Source: Sediminicoccus sp. KRV36
Lineage (GTDB): Bacteria; Pseudomonadota; Alphaproteobacteria; Acetobacterales; Acetobacteraceae
NCBI RefSeq assembly: GCF_023243115.1
Contig: NZ_CP085081.1
Span: 4,738,001-4,802,000, forward strand
Reading direction: 5' to 3'
DNA: 64,000 nucleotides
Shown: one piece after another, positions 1 to 8,185 of the stretch
Layout: each line of letters starts with the position of its first letter
Numbering within the stretch: the stretch's first letter is position 1
The notes under the pieces: model-generated
What the model was told of the DNA's origin: nothing
What the model saw: the letters and a program-made list of their open reading frames with translations, nothing else
Databases searched by the model: none
Program-made: the position numbers and the translations under genes

Positions 1-1266
1 GTGGACCATGAGGGGCTCACACGATTTGACCTGAAGGTCGAGGACGGGCGCATCGCTGGCCTGGCACCCCTCGGCACCGCACCGCCCGAAGCGCCCAGCC
101 TCGAGGGCGGTCAGGCCTGGCCCGCCTTCGTGGATGCCCACACCCACCTGGACAAGGGGCATATCTGGCAGCGCGCGCCCAACCCCAATGGCGATTTCGC
201 CGGCGCCGTCAGCTCCGTCATGGCCGACAGCACAGCCCATTGGGCCGAAGCCGAGATGGAAGCCCGCGCCGATTTCGCCCTGCGCTCCGCCTTCGCCCAC
301 GGCACCACCGCCATCCGCACCCATCTGGACAGCGAAGTGCCGCTCGCGCGGATGAGCTGGCCGCTATTTGCCCGCCTGCGGGAGGCCTGGGCCGGGCGCA
401 TCACGCTGCAACTCTGCTCCATCGCGCCGATGGAGTGTCTCGTTGGCGAGGAGGGCGCGGCGCTGGCCGATCTGGTGGCCCGATCAGGCGGCGTGCTCGG
501 CATGGTCACGCGCCTCGGTGGGGATTTCGCCGCCCCCCTGCCCGCCGATTTCCAGCCCATGCTGGACCATGTCTTCGCCCTGGCCGAAGCGCGCGGCCTC
601 GACCTCGACCTGCATGTGGATGAAAGCGGCGAGACGGGCGCGCGCGCCCTGCGCGAAATCGCCGCCACGGCGCTGCGCCGGCGCTTCCGCGGCCAGATTC
701 AGGTGGGGCATTGCTGCGTCCTCACCCTCCAGCCCGAGGCGCATCAGCGCGAAACCCTGGCCCTGATGGCCGAGGCCAGGATGCGCGTCGTGGTCCTGCC
801 CATGTGCAACATGTATCTGCAGGACCGCGTGCCGGGCCGCACGCCGCGCTGGCGCGGCGTCACCCTGGTGCAGGAGATGCGCGCGGCAGGCATCCCCGTC
901 TCCTTCGCCTCGGACAACACGCGGGACGGCTTCCACGCCTATGGCGATCTCGACATGCTGGAGGTGTATCGCGAAGCCACGCGCATCCTCCATCTCGATC
1001 ACCCCTTCGGCGCCTGGCCGCGCGCCGTGACGGCCGAGCCCGCCGCCGCCATGGGGCTGGCGGCGGGCCGACTCAGCGTCGGCGCCCCGGCCGATCTGGT
1101 GCTGTTTTCCGCGCGCCACATGACGGAGCTGCTCTCCCGCCCGCAATCGGACCGCGTGGTGCTGCGCGGCGGGCGGGTCAGTGACGCGACCCTGCCCGAT
1201 TGGCGGGAGCTGGACCGCTGGCTCCAGCCGGGCCCGCCATCACCTGGCGATGCGCCGGCCCGCTGA
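1..1266 (+). CDS. cytosine deaminase-like amidohydrolase, 5' partial
   Basis: Metal-dependent amidohydrolase that most resembles the CodA cytosine deaminase group (cytosine or a related ring amine to its oxo form plus ammonia). The reading frame is open to the window edge and the visible N-terminus already lies inside the small beta-sandwich, so the true start is probably upstream; the GTG at base 1 may be internal. Visible metal and catalytic signatures in order: DAHTHLDKG (about residues 45-53), LHVDE (about 205), GHCC, and SDNTRDGF followed by YGDLDMLE, all typical of CodA. The substrate is not certain, because CodA relatives act on isocytosine, creatinine and other compounds. It is followed by a convergent esterase gene on the other strand, with 125 bases between their stop codons in which I see nothing notable. 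Confidence 0.8.
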   Translation: MDHEGLTRFDLKVEDGRIAGLAPLGTAPPEAPSLEGGQAWPAFVDAHTHLDKGHIWQRAPNPNGDFAGAVSSVMADSTAHWAEAEMEARADFALRSAFAHGTTAIRTHLDSEVPLARMSWPLFARLREAWAGRITLQLCSIAPMECLVGEEGAALADLVARSGGVLGMVTRLGGDFAAPLPADFQPMLDHVFALAEARGLDLDLHVDESGETGARALREIAATALRRRFRGQIQVGHCCVLTLQPEAHQRETLALMAEARMRVVVLPMCNMYLQDRVPGRTPRWRGVTLVQEMRAAGIPVSFASDNTRDGFHAYGDLDMLEVYREATRILHLDHPFGAWPRAVTAEPAAAMGLAAGRLSVGAPADLVLFSARHMTELLSRPQSDRVVLRGGRVSDATLPDWRELDRWLQPGPPSPGDAPAR

Positions 1267-1391
1267 AGCCCGGTCCCTTCGCAAGGGCGCCCTGGGCCAG
1301 CGCCAACCTCTGGTTTCCCGAATGGCTTCAACCGTCTGAACGCATGAGGCTCCGGGCCCGGCGGCGGCCCATACGGCTGGTCTGGGCAGCC

Positions 1392-2129
1392 CTACCGCTG
1401 CAGGGCCAGCCGCAAATGCCCCTCGATGGCGGTGGAGAGGATGGCATACCCCACCAGTGTCGGATGCAGCCAATCCCGCGCGAGCCAGCTGTGAAACACG
1501 CCCTGCCCATCCAGCATCAATTGCCCGGGCTCGCTGTACAGCACACGCTGGTTGTCACCGCAGGCGGCGATCATCTGGTTCACCCGGGCGATGGGCTGGC
1601 GGATCGGATCCGTCGCGTAGATGCCGCGTGGCAGGATGCCCACCAGCACGATCCTGGCCTGGGGCGCGAGGCGTTGCAGCCGCGCGACGATCTGCCCGAT
1701 GCCGACCGCCACATCCTCCGGGCGGTTGCCCAGCCCGATATTGTTGGTGCCGATCAGCAGCACGATCGCGGCGGGCTGCAGCCGGGCCGGCCAATGGCCA
1801 TTCTCCAGCCGCCACAGCATCCCCTGCGTCGTATCCCCGGAAATGCCAAGATTCAGCGCCCCGCGATGCCCGTAGAATTGCTCAAACAGGTTGGGCTGCC
1901 AGTCCTGCGTGATGGAGTCGCCGATGAAGACGATCTGCGTGCGGGAGACATCCGTGCTGCGCAGCCGCGCCGTCAGGCGGTCCACCAGGCCGCGCCATTC
2001 GGCCCAGTTCGGTGCATCCGGCGTCGCCTCCCGCGGGAGGGGGCGGCCGGGCGGCGGGCTCGGGCAGGCGGCAAGCGCGGGTGCCGCGGCGAAGGCCAGA
2101 AGTAGCAACGCCAGCAGAAATCGCCGCAT
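1392..2129 (-). CDS. secreted SGNH/GDSL hydrolase (esterase) at the end of the bcs operon
   Basis: Exported SGNH-fold hydrolase of 245 residues. The ATG at 2129 opens a clear signal peptide (MRRFLLALLLLAFAAAPALA); a longer frame from 2261 would put 44 implausible residues ahead of it. All SGNH blocks are visible: GDSIT (nucleophile Ser), a glycine in GISGDTT, GTNN (Asn) and DWLHP (Asp and His). It resembles the platelet-activating-factor acetylhydrolase-like branch. It lies 171 bases downstream of bcsC in the same orientation and is probably transcribed with the cellulose genes. Because the operon also carries AlgJ/AlgF-like acetylation genes, a role in removing or transferring acetyl groups on the polymer is a reasonable inference, not something shown by the sequence. 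Confidence 0.8.
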   Translation of the reverse strand: MRRFLLALLLLAFAAAPALAACPSPPPGRPLPREATPDAPNWAEWRGLVDRLTARLRSTDVSRTQIVFIGDSITQDWQPNLFEQFYGHRGALNLGISGDTTQGMLWRLENGHWPARLQPAAIVLLIGTNNIGLGNRPEDVAVGIGQIVARLQRLAPQARIVLVGILPRGIYATDPIRQPIARVNQMIAACGDNQRVLYSEPGQLMLDGQGVFHSWLARDWLHPTLVGYAILSTAIEGHLRLALQR

Positions 2130-2300
2130 GGCTAGGCTCGGTCCGCTGCGCAAGGGCTTGCCGCTGCTCGGTCCGGCGCGCCGTGATCGTCGTGCATCTT
2201 CACCGATTCCCAAGGCCCGCATAAGGCAGCTGTGCGGCCCGTGCGTGCGGCCTCGCGGCATGCCCCGGCGACGCGAAGCTGCCGCGCGCGCCGGATCATC

Positions 2301-5300
2301 TCACCAGGTCGGGCGCGAGGCGCCGGAGGGCAGGCCAACCCATTCCGGCCGCCCGGCCCCGAAGCTCGACTGCATCGGGTCATTCACGTTGAGCGTCGGT
2401 GCGGCGGCGCCGGCATAGAGCGGCAGCAGATCCTCACGCGGGCGATCCAGGCGCCAGCGGAGGTAGAAGAGGCCGACCGTATCCTCGTAATCCCCGACCC
2501 TCTCCCACCGGCCAGCGACGCCAAGGCGAATATTCGGCGTCACCGCATATTCCAGATTGCCGAAGATCGACCCTGTGATGCCGCTGCTGCGCGTGGCCGG
2601 ATTGGTGGTGGAGATCCCCGGATCGCCATTGGTGGAGGCCACCAGCTGCGACTGCAGGGCAGAATTCGTCGGGAAGAGCGGCGAGGAGGATGTCCGGTAG
2701 TTCTGGTAGCCGACCGCACCCACCGTCCGCAGCGACCAATCCCCCCACCGCGCGATGTATTCCGCCTGGAGCGAGGCGACGATGTTTTGCTGCGGGCTGA
2801 AATAGCCGCCCTGGCCAAAGGTGAAGCCGCTCAGATTCTTGTCGAAGCCGAAATACCGCAGGTCCACGCCCATGGTCAGCTGCTGGTTCTGCTGGCGCAT
2901 GACGGCGTAATAGGCGCCGATGCCGGCATCCACGCGGTTATTCGCAAGGACATTGTCACCGCGATAGGTGTTGTAGCCCGCGCCCGCATAGGTGCCAAAG
3001 CGATCCGACGGCGCCCATTCCAGCTGGAAGCGCCCGCCCGTCCGGATCACGCCGCCCCAGCGCGACGTCACGGCCGAATCACGCTGCCCGGCATAGGAGA
3101 GCAGGCTGTCCGTCACGGCCCGCCGCTCCATCGTCAGGCGCATGCGCAGCTGTTCGTTGATGCGGGGCACCACCTCGGCGCCGCCCACCACATTGGTGCG
3201 GGCGAAGCCCAGCGGGGTCGTTCCGATATCGGCGCGCATATTGGGGCGCAGATAGGCGGCGCGCAGCGCCAGGCCCTCGATGGATTCGCGCGGCTGGCGG
3301 TAATTATCCGGCGTGGTCAGCGCGTTCTGGGCAAAGAGGCGGCCCACCTGGCTGTTGGAACTCATATTGCCCGTATTGAGGGACACCGCATCCAGCCCCA
3401 CGACAACGCGCCCGCCCACGCCGCCGCGCATCGGCGTGCTGACTTCGGTGGGGGCGGTGATGTTGGTCAGCCGCGACAGCCCGGCATCGCCGCTGCGGTA
3501 GCCGATATAGGCGCCGGTCTGCAGCCAGGTCGCGGCTTCATCGCGCGCGCGGATCAGCTCCTGGGCGATCTGCGCCGTCAGTGGATCATGCAGCTGCGGC
3601 GGGCCCGGCCCGCCGCGCGTCGGGTTCAGGGCTTGCTGCGTCAGGCTGGCTTCGGCCAGCTGGCCGCTGGCGCGCAGATGCTCCAGGCGGCGGGCACCGG
3701 CCGATTCCACCAGGCGCAGGCTGCGCACGAAATCGCTGCGGGCCCGGGCGACGCGCGCCTCGGCCAAGGTCACCTGGATTTCGCCGGGGTAGAGGAAGGC
3801 GGTCTCGGTGATCAGCGCATCCGCCTCACGCGGGCGGTTCTCGGCCAGGGCCAGATCCACCTTGGCCAGCCGGGCCGCGAGGTTGCGCGGATCGCGCTCC
3901 AGCACGGCATCCACCAATTGCCGCGCCTCGGCCGTGCGGTTGGTGGCGACGTAGAGGCGCACCAGCGCCATGTTCAGCGGCACGCTGTTCGGGGCCGCAG
4001 CCAGCGCCGGGGCGAGGACCTGGTAGCCCTGTTCCGGCGCGCGGCGCAGCGCCAGCGCATCGGCCTGCTGCACGGCGCCGCCTTCCATGACGGCCGCCAA
4101 TTCGCGGCGGGTTTCCGCCGGCAGGTTGCGATCGGCCAGCAGCGGCGTGGCAAGGGCCGTCGCATCCTCCAGCCGATTGGCGTCCAGCAGCGCCGATGCC
4201 AGCGCGATCCGGTCGGCGGCGCTGGTATTGGGGTTGGCGGCCAGGGCGGCGCGGGCGGCCATGCCGGCCCGCAGCGGATCATTCAACCGGCCAAAGGCCC
4301 GCACCGTGGCCGGCCCCACCGTGAAGGAGGGGTCGCGCCGGCCAGCGCCGGCCAGCAGCGCATCGGCCGCGCCGGGGCGGCCCTCACGCACCTGCAGCTC
4401 AATCTGGCGGATTTCGAACTCGCGCCGGCTGGCCGTCAGCAGGCGATTGGTATCGGCGTTGCGGACGCGCACGGGCACGCGCTCCAGCAGGGCCACCACG
4501 GCGCCGAAACGCTCCTCATCCAGGGCCGCCAGGGCCGCTGCGGTCGAGCCGTCGGCGCTGGTATCCTGTTCGAGCCGCGCCTGGAGTTCCCGCGCTTCCT
4601 GATCCTGGCCGAGGCTGCGCAGCTTGCGGATCGCGTCAATCATGATCCAGGGATTGCCGGGCGCGAGCGCCATGGCCTGCCGCAGCAGGGCCAGGGACTG
4701 CTCGGGATTGTTGCTCAGCGCCGCGCGGTCCCGCAGGGTGAAGGCGCGCGCGGCCAGCGCGTCACGATTGGGCGGCAGGCCCATCTCGCGCTGGAAGGCC
4801 TCGGCTTCGGCGATGCGTTCCTGGCCGATCAGCGCCAGATACAGCCCGTTCAGCGCATCCCGCTGGCGCGGACGCAGCGTGAGGGCGTTGCGGAAGCGCA
4901 TCTCGGCGGCCACGAAATCCCGCCGCAGGATGGCGATCTGGCCGAGGATCAGCTCGCTATCGATCCGCTCCTGGCCGCGCGCGCTGAGGCCGCGCCGCGC
5001 CAGTGAATCGGCACGGTCAATGTCGCCGCGCTCCAGCGCGCGCCAGGCCAGCACGCTGGGGCCCTGGAAGCCGCCACCACCGCCACCGCGCCCACCGGCG
5101 CCGCCCGTGGCCCAGGGGGTCAGATCCCCCAAGGCACGGGTGAATTCCTCGGCCCGGTCGGGGGAGAGCGCATTGGCGCGCGCCAGCAATTGCCCGGCCT
5201 CGGCCATGCGGTTCTGGCTGCGGCGCAGCACCGCGAGGCCGATCACGGCCTCGGTATCATTGGGGTCCACCGAGAGCGCTTCGTTGAACTGGCGCTCGGC

Positions 5301-6446
5301 GTCGCCGTAGCGCCGCGCCTCGATGGCGTCCCAGCCGAAGATGCGCGCCGAAGCGCCGGGCGAAATGCTCACCTGCGAGGAGCGGAGCTTGGCTTCCAGC
5401 TCCGGGTCGCTCGGGTTCACGGCCAGATAGGCGCGGATGCGCGCCGCCGTCTCCGGCTCGTCACCCAGCCAGAGCAGCGCCTGGCGCCAGGCCAGCCGGG
5501 CGGGTTCCCGTGAGCCGCGGCGGTTGAACAATTGCTGCAGCCGGTCCACGCCCTCGGAGCGGGTTTCCTCCCGGTAGGTCAGGATCTGGCCATAGGTCAG
5601 CGCAAGACTCGCCTCGCTCGGCGAGGCCGCGACCAACCGGCCAAGCTGCTGCACCGCTTCGCGATAACCCGCTTCCGAGGAACCCGCGAGGACCTGATAG
5701 TACTCAGGCGCCAGTGCCAAGGGCACGGCGCCGTTGCGGAACAGCTGGCGGTAGCGCGCGAGGCCTTCCTCGGCGCGGCCGCTGCCCGACAAGCGCCGGG
5801 CTGCGCTGAGCACCTCCGAATTGTCGTTCATCAGGCGCAGCAATTCGTCGCCGCGGGCGAGCCTGGGGTCGTTCGGCGCCAGGCGGCGCAAGCGGTTCAG
5901 ATAGCGCTGCGCAGCCTCGGGCTGGTTGCTCACCGAGGCGACTTCCACCGCGCTGGCCAGGGCTTCGATGTTGTTGGGCTCGACCACGAGGAGGCGATCG
6001 AGGGTGGTCAGGGCGCGTTCCGGCTGGCCCTGCTGCTGCCAGAAGGCGGCCTGCTCCAGCAGATTCGCCGTGGCGGCGCCGCCGGAGATGCGGGCATCAG
6101 CCCCCGCACCGGCCGCGCGCGGCTCCATCGAGGGCGCCGGGGCAAGGGCGGGCGGCAAGCCGGAAGACGGCGCGCTCGCGGGGCTGAGCGCAGGGCTCGG
6201 CGAAAGGGCCGGAGCCGGCGAAAGAGCGGGGGCCGGCGAAAGCGCAGGAGCGGGCGAAAGCACGGGCGCCGGCGAGAGAACCGGCGGCGAAGACAGCGAA
6301 GGTGGCGGAGAGAGCGGCGGCGGCGGCGAGAGAACCGGCGGCTGCTGGGCAGCGGCGGGCAGCCCGCCCAGCATGAGGGCAAGGGCCACCGTTGCGCCGT
6401 CCTGCGGCCGCCTGTGGCGTCTGATCCGCTGCTTCGCCGTCAACAT
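2301..6446 (-). CDS. bcsC: BcsC: TPR periplasmic scaffold and outer-membrane cellulose export porin
   Basis: Exports cellulose across the periplasm and outer membrane. The protein has about 1381 residues, normal for BcsC. An N-terminal basic stretch and hydrophobic signal (ALALMLGGLPAAAQQ) are followed by a proline-rich segment of LSPAPALSP-type repeats, then many TPR units (for example ALTTLDRLLVVEPNNIEALA, and RRYGDAERQFNEALSVDPND). The last roughly 340 residues are the BcsC outer-membrane beta-barrel, with alternating aromatic strands. I chose the ATG at 6446, 13 bases after the upstream AlgF-like stop codon; an in-frame ATG at 6488 would overlap that gene. It is next to bcsAB and the acetylation genes, as in Pseudomonas wss and acetobacterial bcs operons. 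The proline-rich insert after the signal peptide is unusual and matches a linker in BcsAB. Confidence 0.93.
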   Translation of the reverse strand: MLTAKQRIRRHRRPQDGATVALALMLGGLPAAAQQPPVLSPPPPLSPPPSLSSPPVLSPAPVLSPAPALSPAPALSPAPALSPSPALSPASAPSSGLPPALAPAPSMEPRAAGAGADARISGGAATANLLEQAAFWQQQGQPERALTTLDRLLVVEPNNIEALASAVEVASVSNQPEAAQRYLNRLRRLAPNDPRLARGDELLRLMNDNSEVLSAARRLSGSGRAEEGLARYRQLFRNGAVPLALAPEYYQVLAGSSEAGYREAVQQLGRLVAASPSEASLALTYGQILTYREETRSEGVDRLQQLFNRRGSREPARLAWRQALLWLGDEPETAARIRAYLAVNPSDPELEAKLRSSQVSISPGASARIFGWDAIEARRYGDAERQFNEALSVDPNDTEAVIGLAVLRRSQNRMAEAGQLLARANALSPDRAEEFTRALGDLTPWATGGAGGRGGGGGGFQGPSVLAWRALERGDIDRADSLARRGLSARGQERIDSELILGQIAILRRDFVAAEMRFRNALTLRPRQRDALNGLYLALIGQERIAEAEAFQREMGLPPNRDALAARAFTLRDRAALSNNPEQSLALLRQAMALAPGNPWIMIDAIRKLRSLGQDQEARELQARLEQDTSADGSTAAALAALDEERFGAVVALLERVPVRVRNADTNRLLTASRREFEIRQIELQVREGRPGAADALLAGAGRRDPSFTVGPATVRAFGRLNDPLRAGMAARAALAANPNTSAADRIALASALLDANRLEDATALATPLLADRNLPAETRRELAAVMEGGAVQQADALALRRAPEQGYQVLAPALAAAPNSVPLNMALVRLYVATNRTAEARQLVDAVLERDPRNLAARLAKVDLALAENRPREADALITETAFLYPGEIQVTLAEARVARARSDFVRSLRLVESAGARRLEHLRASGQLAEASLTQQALNPTRGGPGPPQLHDPLTAQIAQELIRARDEAATWLQTGAYIGYRSGDAGLSRLTNITAPTEVSTPMRGGVGGRVVVGLDAVSLNTGNMSSNSQVGRLFAQNALTTPDNYRQPRESIEGLALRAAYLRPNMRADIGTTPLGFARTNVVGGAEVVPRINEQLRMRLTMERRAVTDSLLSYAGQRDSAVTSRWGGVIRTGGRFQLEWAPSDRFGTYAGAGYNTYRGDNVLANNRVDAGIGAYYAVMRQQNQQLTMGVDLRYFGFDKNLSGFTFGQGGYFSPQQNIVASLQAEYIARWGDWSLRTVGAVGYQNYRTSSSPLFPTNSALQSQLVASTNGDPGISTTNPATRSSGITGSIFGNLEYAVTPNIRLGVAGRWERVGDYEDTVGLFYLRWRLDRPREDLLPLYAGAAAPTLNVNDPMQSSFGAGRPEWVGLPSGASRPTW
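6129..6341 (-). repeat. proline-rich LSPAPALSP repeat tract inside bcsC
   Basis: Tandem degenerate units of 7 residues (21 bases) coding for LSPAPAL-type repeats lie between the signal peptide and the first TPR of BcsC. The repeats are imperfect (PVLSPPP, PVLSPAP, PALSPAP, PALSPSP). A related tract sits in the BcsA-BcsB linker at 10418-10558. The segment is likely an extended flexible spacer in the periplasm. Confidence 0.8.
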
Positions 6447-6459
6447 CCGAACATATCCA

Positions 6460-7143
6460 TCATGGCCGCCAGACTGCGGTCGTATCACGGGTGAGGAAGG
6501 CCGTGGGCGCCGGCGCGCCGCTGATCATCCAGATGCTGTACATGCCGCCCGCCTCAAGCCCCTCCAGGGCGAAGGGAGCGCTGGCGCGGTCCCCGCACTG
6601 GGCGCGAATTTCGGCGGCGACCGGGTTCACGCTGCGTGCCCGCGTCGCGAGGCTGGGAACGCCCTCGAAGACGGCGGGGCCGGCGGGATGGATGGAGAGC
6701 GTCGCGGCCGGGCAATCCGCCATCGTGTTGTAGAAGGCGAGCCGGGCGCGGGCGCGATTGAAATCCGGCGCGTCCACCACCGGCGTCGCCAGCAGGCTGC
6801 CATTGGCGGCGGCGTGCAGCAGCACGGTCACGAAGCTGCCGGGCTCCACCCGCAACGTCGCCTGGCCGCGGCGCGTGCCCTCCTGGAATTCCAGGCGGAG
6901 CTGGCGATTGGCCACGTTCTCGACCGTCGTGAAGGCCATGACGCGCTGCGCCGGCGCCACGCCCAGCCTTTGCTGGGGCAGGAAATCGGGCCGGGCCGTC
7001 ACCTCGCCCGGCAGGGCGTTCACCAGCCGCACATAGGCCGAACCGCGCGGCGGCACCGGGTCATAGACCTGGCCCTGTGCCCAGGCGGCGGCCCCCGCGA
7101 AGACCTGGCCGGCCAGGATCAATCCTGCAAGAAGGCCGCGCAT
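6460..7143 (-). CDS. AlgF-like periplasmic protein for polysaccharide O-acetylation
   Basis: Exported protein of about 227 residues that resembles AlgF of alginate acetylation and WssG of the Pseudomonas acetyl-cellulose operon. A signal peptide (LLAGLILAGQVFAGAAAWAQ) is followed by a beta-rich domain beginning with AYVRLVNALPGE, the usual AlgF start of 'RxVNA' followed by strands. The ATG at 7143 overlaps the upstream AlgJ-like stop as TGATG, which implies translational coupling; a GTG at 7146 is an alternative start. It sits directly before bcsC. AlgF family members are accessory and have no known enzymatic residues. Assignment to AlgF rests on the visible N-terminal pattern and on context, so the exact subfamily is moderately sure. 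Confidence 0.72.
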   Translation of the reverse strand: MRGLLAGLILAGQVFAGAAAWAQGQVYDPVPPRGSAYVRLVNALPGEVTARPDFLPQQRLGVAPAQRVMAFTTVENVANRQLRLEFQEGTRRGQATLRVEPGSFVTVLLHAAANGSLLATPVVDAPDFNRARARLAFYNTMADCPAATLSIHPAGPAVFEGVPSLATRARSVNPVAAEIRAQCGDRASAPFALEGLEAGGMYSIWMISGAPAPTAFLTRDTTAVWRP

Positions 7144-8132
7144 CACGCGACGGCCCGGCGGAGCTGGGTGATGAATTCGGCCGGCGGCATGGCGTAGCTT
7201 CCCCAGGAGTTGTTGTTGGTGGCGTTCATCATGTCCTGCTCCAGATGGTTCCAGACCAGAGCGCGCGGCCGCTGCCGCTTGAAGGCGTCACTGCGAAGAT
7301 ATTCCAGCAGCACCGCATAGGTGCCCACATTATTCGGCCGCCAGAACAGGCCGACGGGCCGGACCAGCTGGTTCGACAGCACCGGCTGGAAGCCGAAGCG
7401 CGGCTGCATGTTGCTGGTGCCGACCACCACCGTATCGTAGCTGTCATCCTCGATCAGCGCCGCCGCCCCCTCGGGCGGGAGAATCTGCCGGATCAGCGAT
7501 TCCTCCGGCGGGTAGGAGGCACGCTGGGCCGGCGCGATATGCTGCGTCAGATCGCCGGCGGCCAGCACCATGGGGCGCAGATCTCCGAGGCGGGTGCCGG
7601 GGCGCGGGCTGGGCGGCAGCTGCATCTGCGCGCGCATCTGCCGCGCCATCTCAACACCCGCCAATTCGGCGCCCATGGGCGTCCAATGGGTATCCGTCTT
7701 GAAGAACAGGTTGCGGCCGGGCTCACGCTGCAATTGCGCGCGAAACGTCGCATCCAGGTCCGGGGCGACCGCACCTGCGCGCGCCGCCTCGGCGATGGTC
7801 AGGCTGTAGCGCTGCGCCGCCTCGGGCAGGATCTGCGTGCCGGCTGGCAGGAATTGGCGCATCAGCCGCTTCTTGGAGGGGATCAGGCAGATCGCGACCT
7901 CGATGCGGGCATTGCGCAGCACCGTGATCGCCTCGGTCACGGTCCGGATGGAAGCCCGCAGCGCGGCCATGTCCACGCGGCTGACACGGTCCCAGACGGG
8001 AAAGAGCCAGCCATTGGTGCCGATTTCGACCAGGGTCGGCTGCTGGGCGGCGGCAGGCGCCGCCATCCCGGCCAGGAACGGCACCGCCAGGGCAGCACGG
8101 CGCGTCACGACATGAGGACGATGATGATTCAT
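7143..8132 (-). CDS. AlgJ/AlgX-like O-acetyltransferase (WssI-type) in the bcs operon
   Basis: Predicted periplasmic SGNH-like acetyltransferase of 329 residues that would move acetyl groups onto the nascent polysaccharide. Start chosen at the ATG at 8132, which has GGGTGA seven bases ahead and begins a Tat-like signal (TRRAALAVPFLAGMAAPAAA). Catalytic signatures of the AlgX/AlgJ family are visible: TDTHW (Asp147, His149) and GTSN (Ser240). It lies 53 bases after bcsAB and overlaps the AlgF-like gene. In Pseudomonas fluorescens the corresponding wss genes acetylate cellulose. No MBOAT (AlgI-type) partner is present in this operon; one is found at 35709-37130, so the full machine may be split. 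Confidence 0.8.
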   Translation of the reverse strand: MNHHRPHVVTRRAALAVPFLAGMAAPAAAQQPTLVEIGTNGWLFPVWDRVSRVDMAALRASIRTVTEAITVLRNARIEVAICLIPSKKRLMRQFLPAGTQILPEAAQRYSLTIAEAARAGAVAPDLDATFRAQLQREPGRNLFFKTDTHWTPMGAELAGVEMARQMRAQMQLPPSPRPGTRLGDLRPMVLAAGDLTQHIAPAQRASYPPEESLIRQILPPEGAAALIEDDSYDTVVVGTSNMQPRFGFQPVLSNQLVRPVGLFWRPNNVGTYAVLLEYLRSDAFKRQRPRALVWNHLEQDMMNATNNNSWGSYAMPPAEFITQLRRAVA

Positions 8133-8185
8133 GGCAGTTTCACCCAGCACATCACGCACAATACCCATTTCCATCGCACTTCGCC

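Noticed and set aside
2232..5006. 924-residue plus-strand frame opposite bcsC
   Set aside because: Antisense shadow in GC-rich DNA; composition rich in His, Arg and Gln and no recognisable domain, whereas the minus strand codes for clear BcsC.
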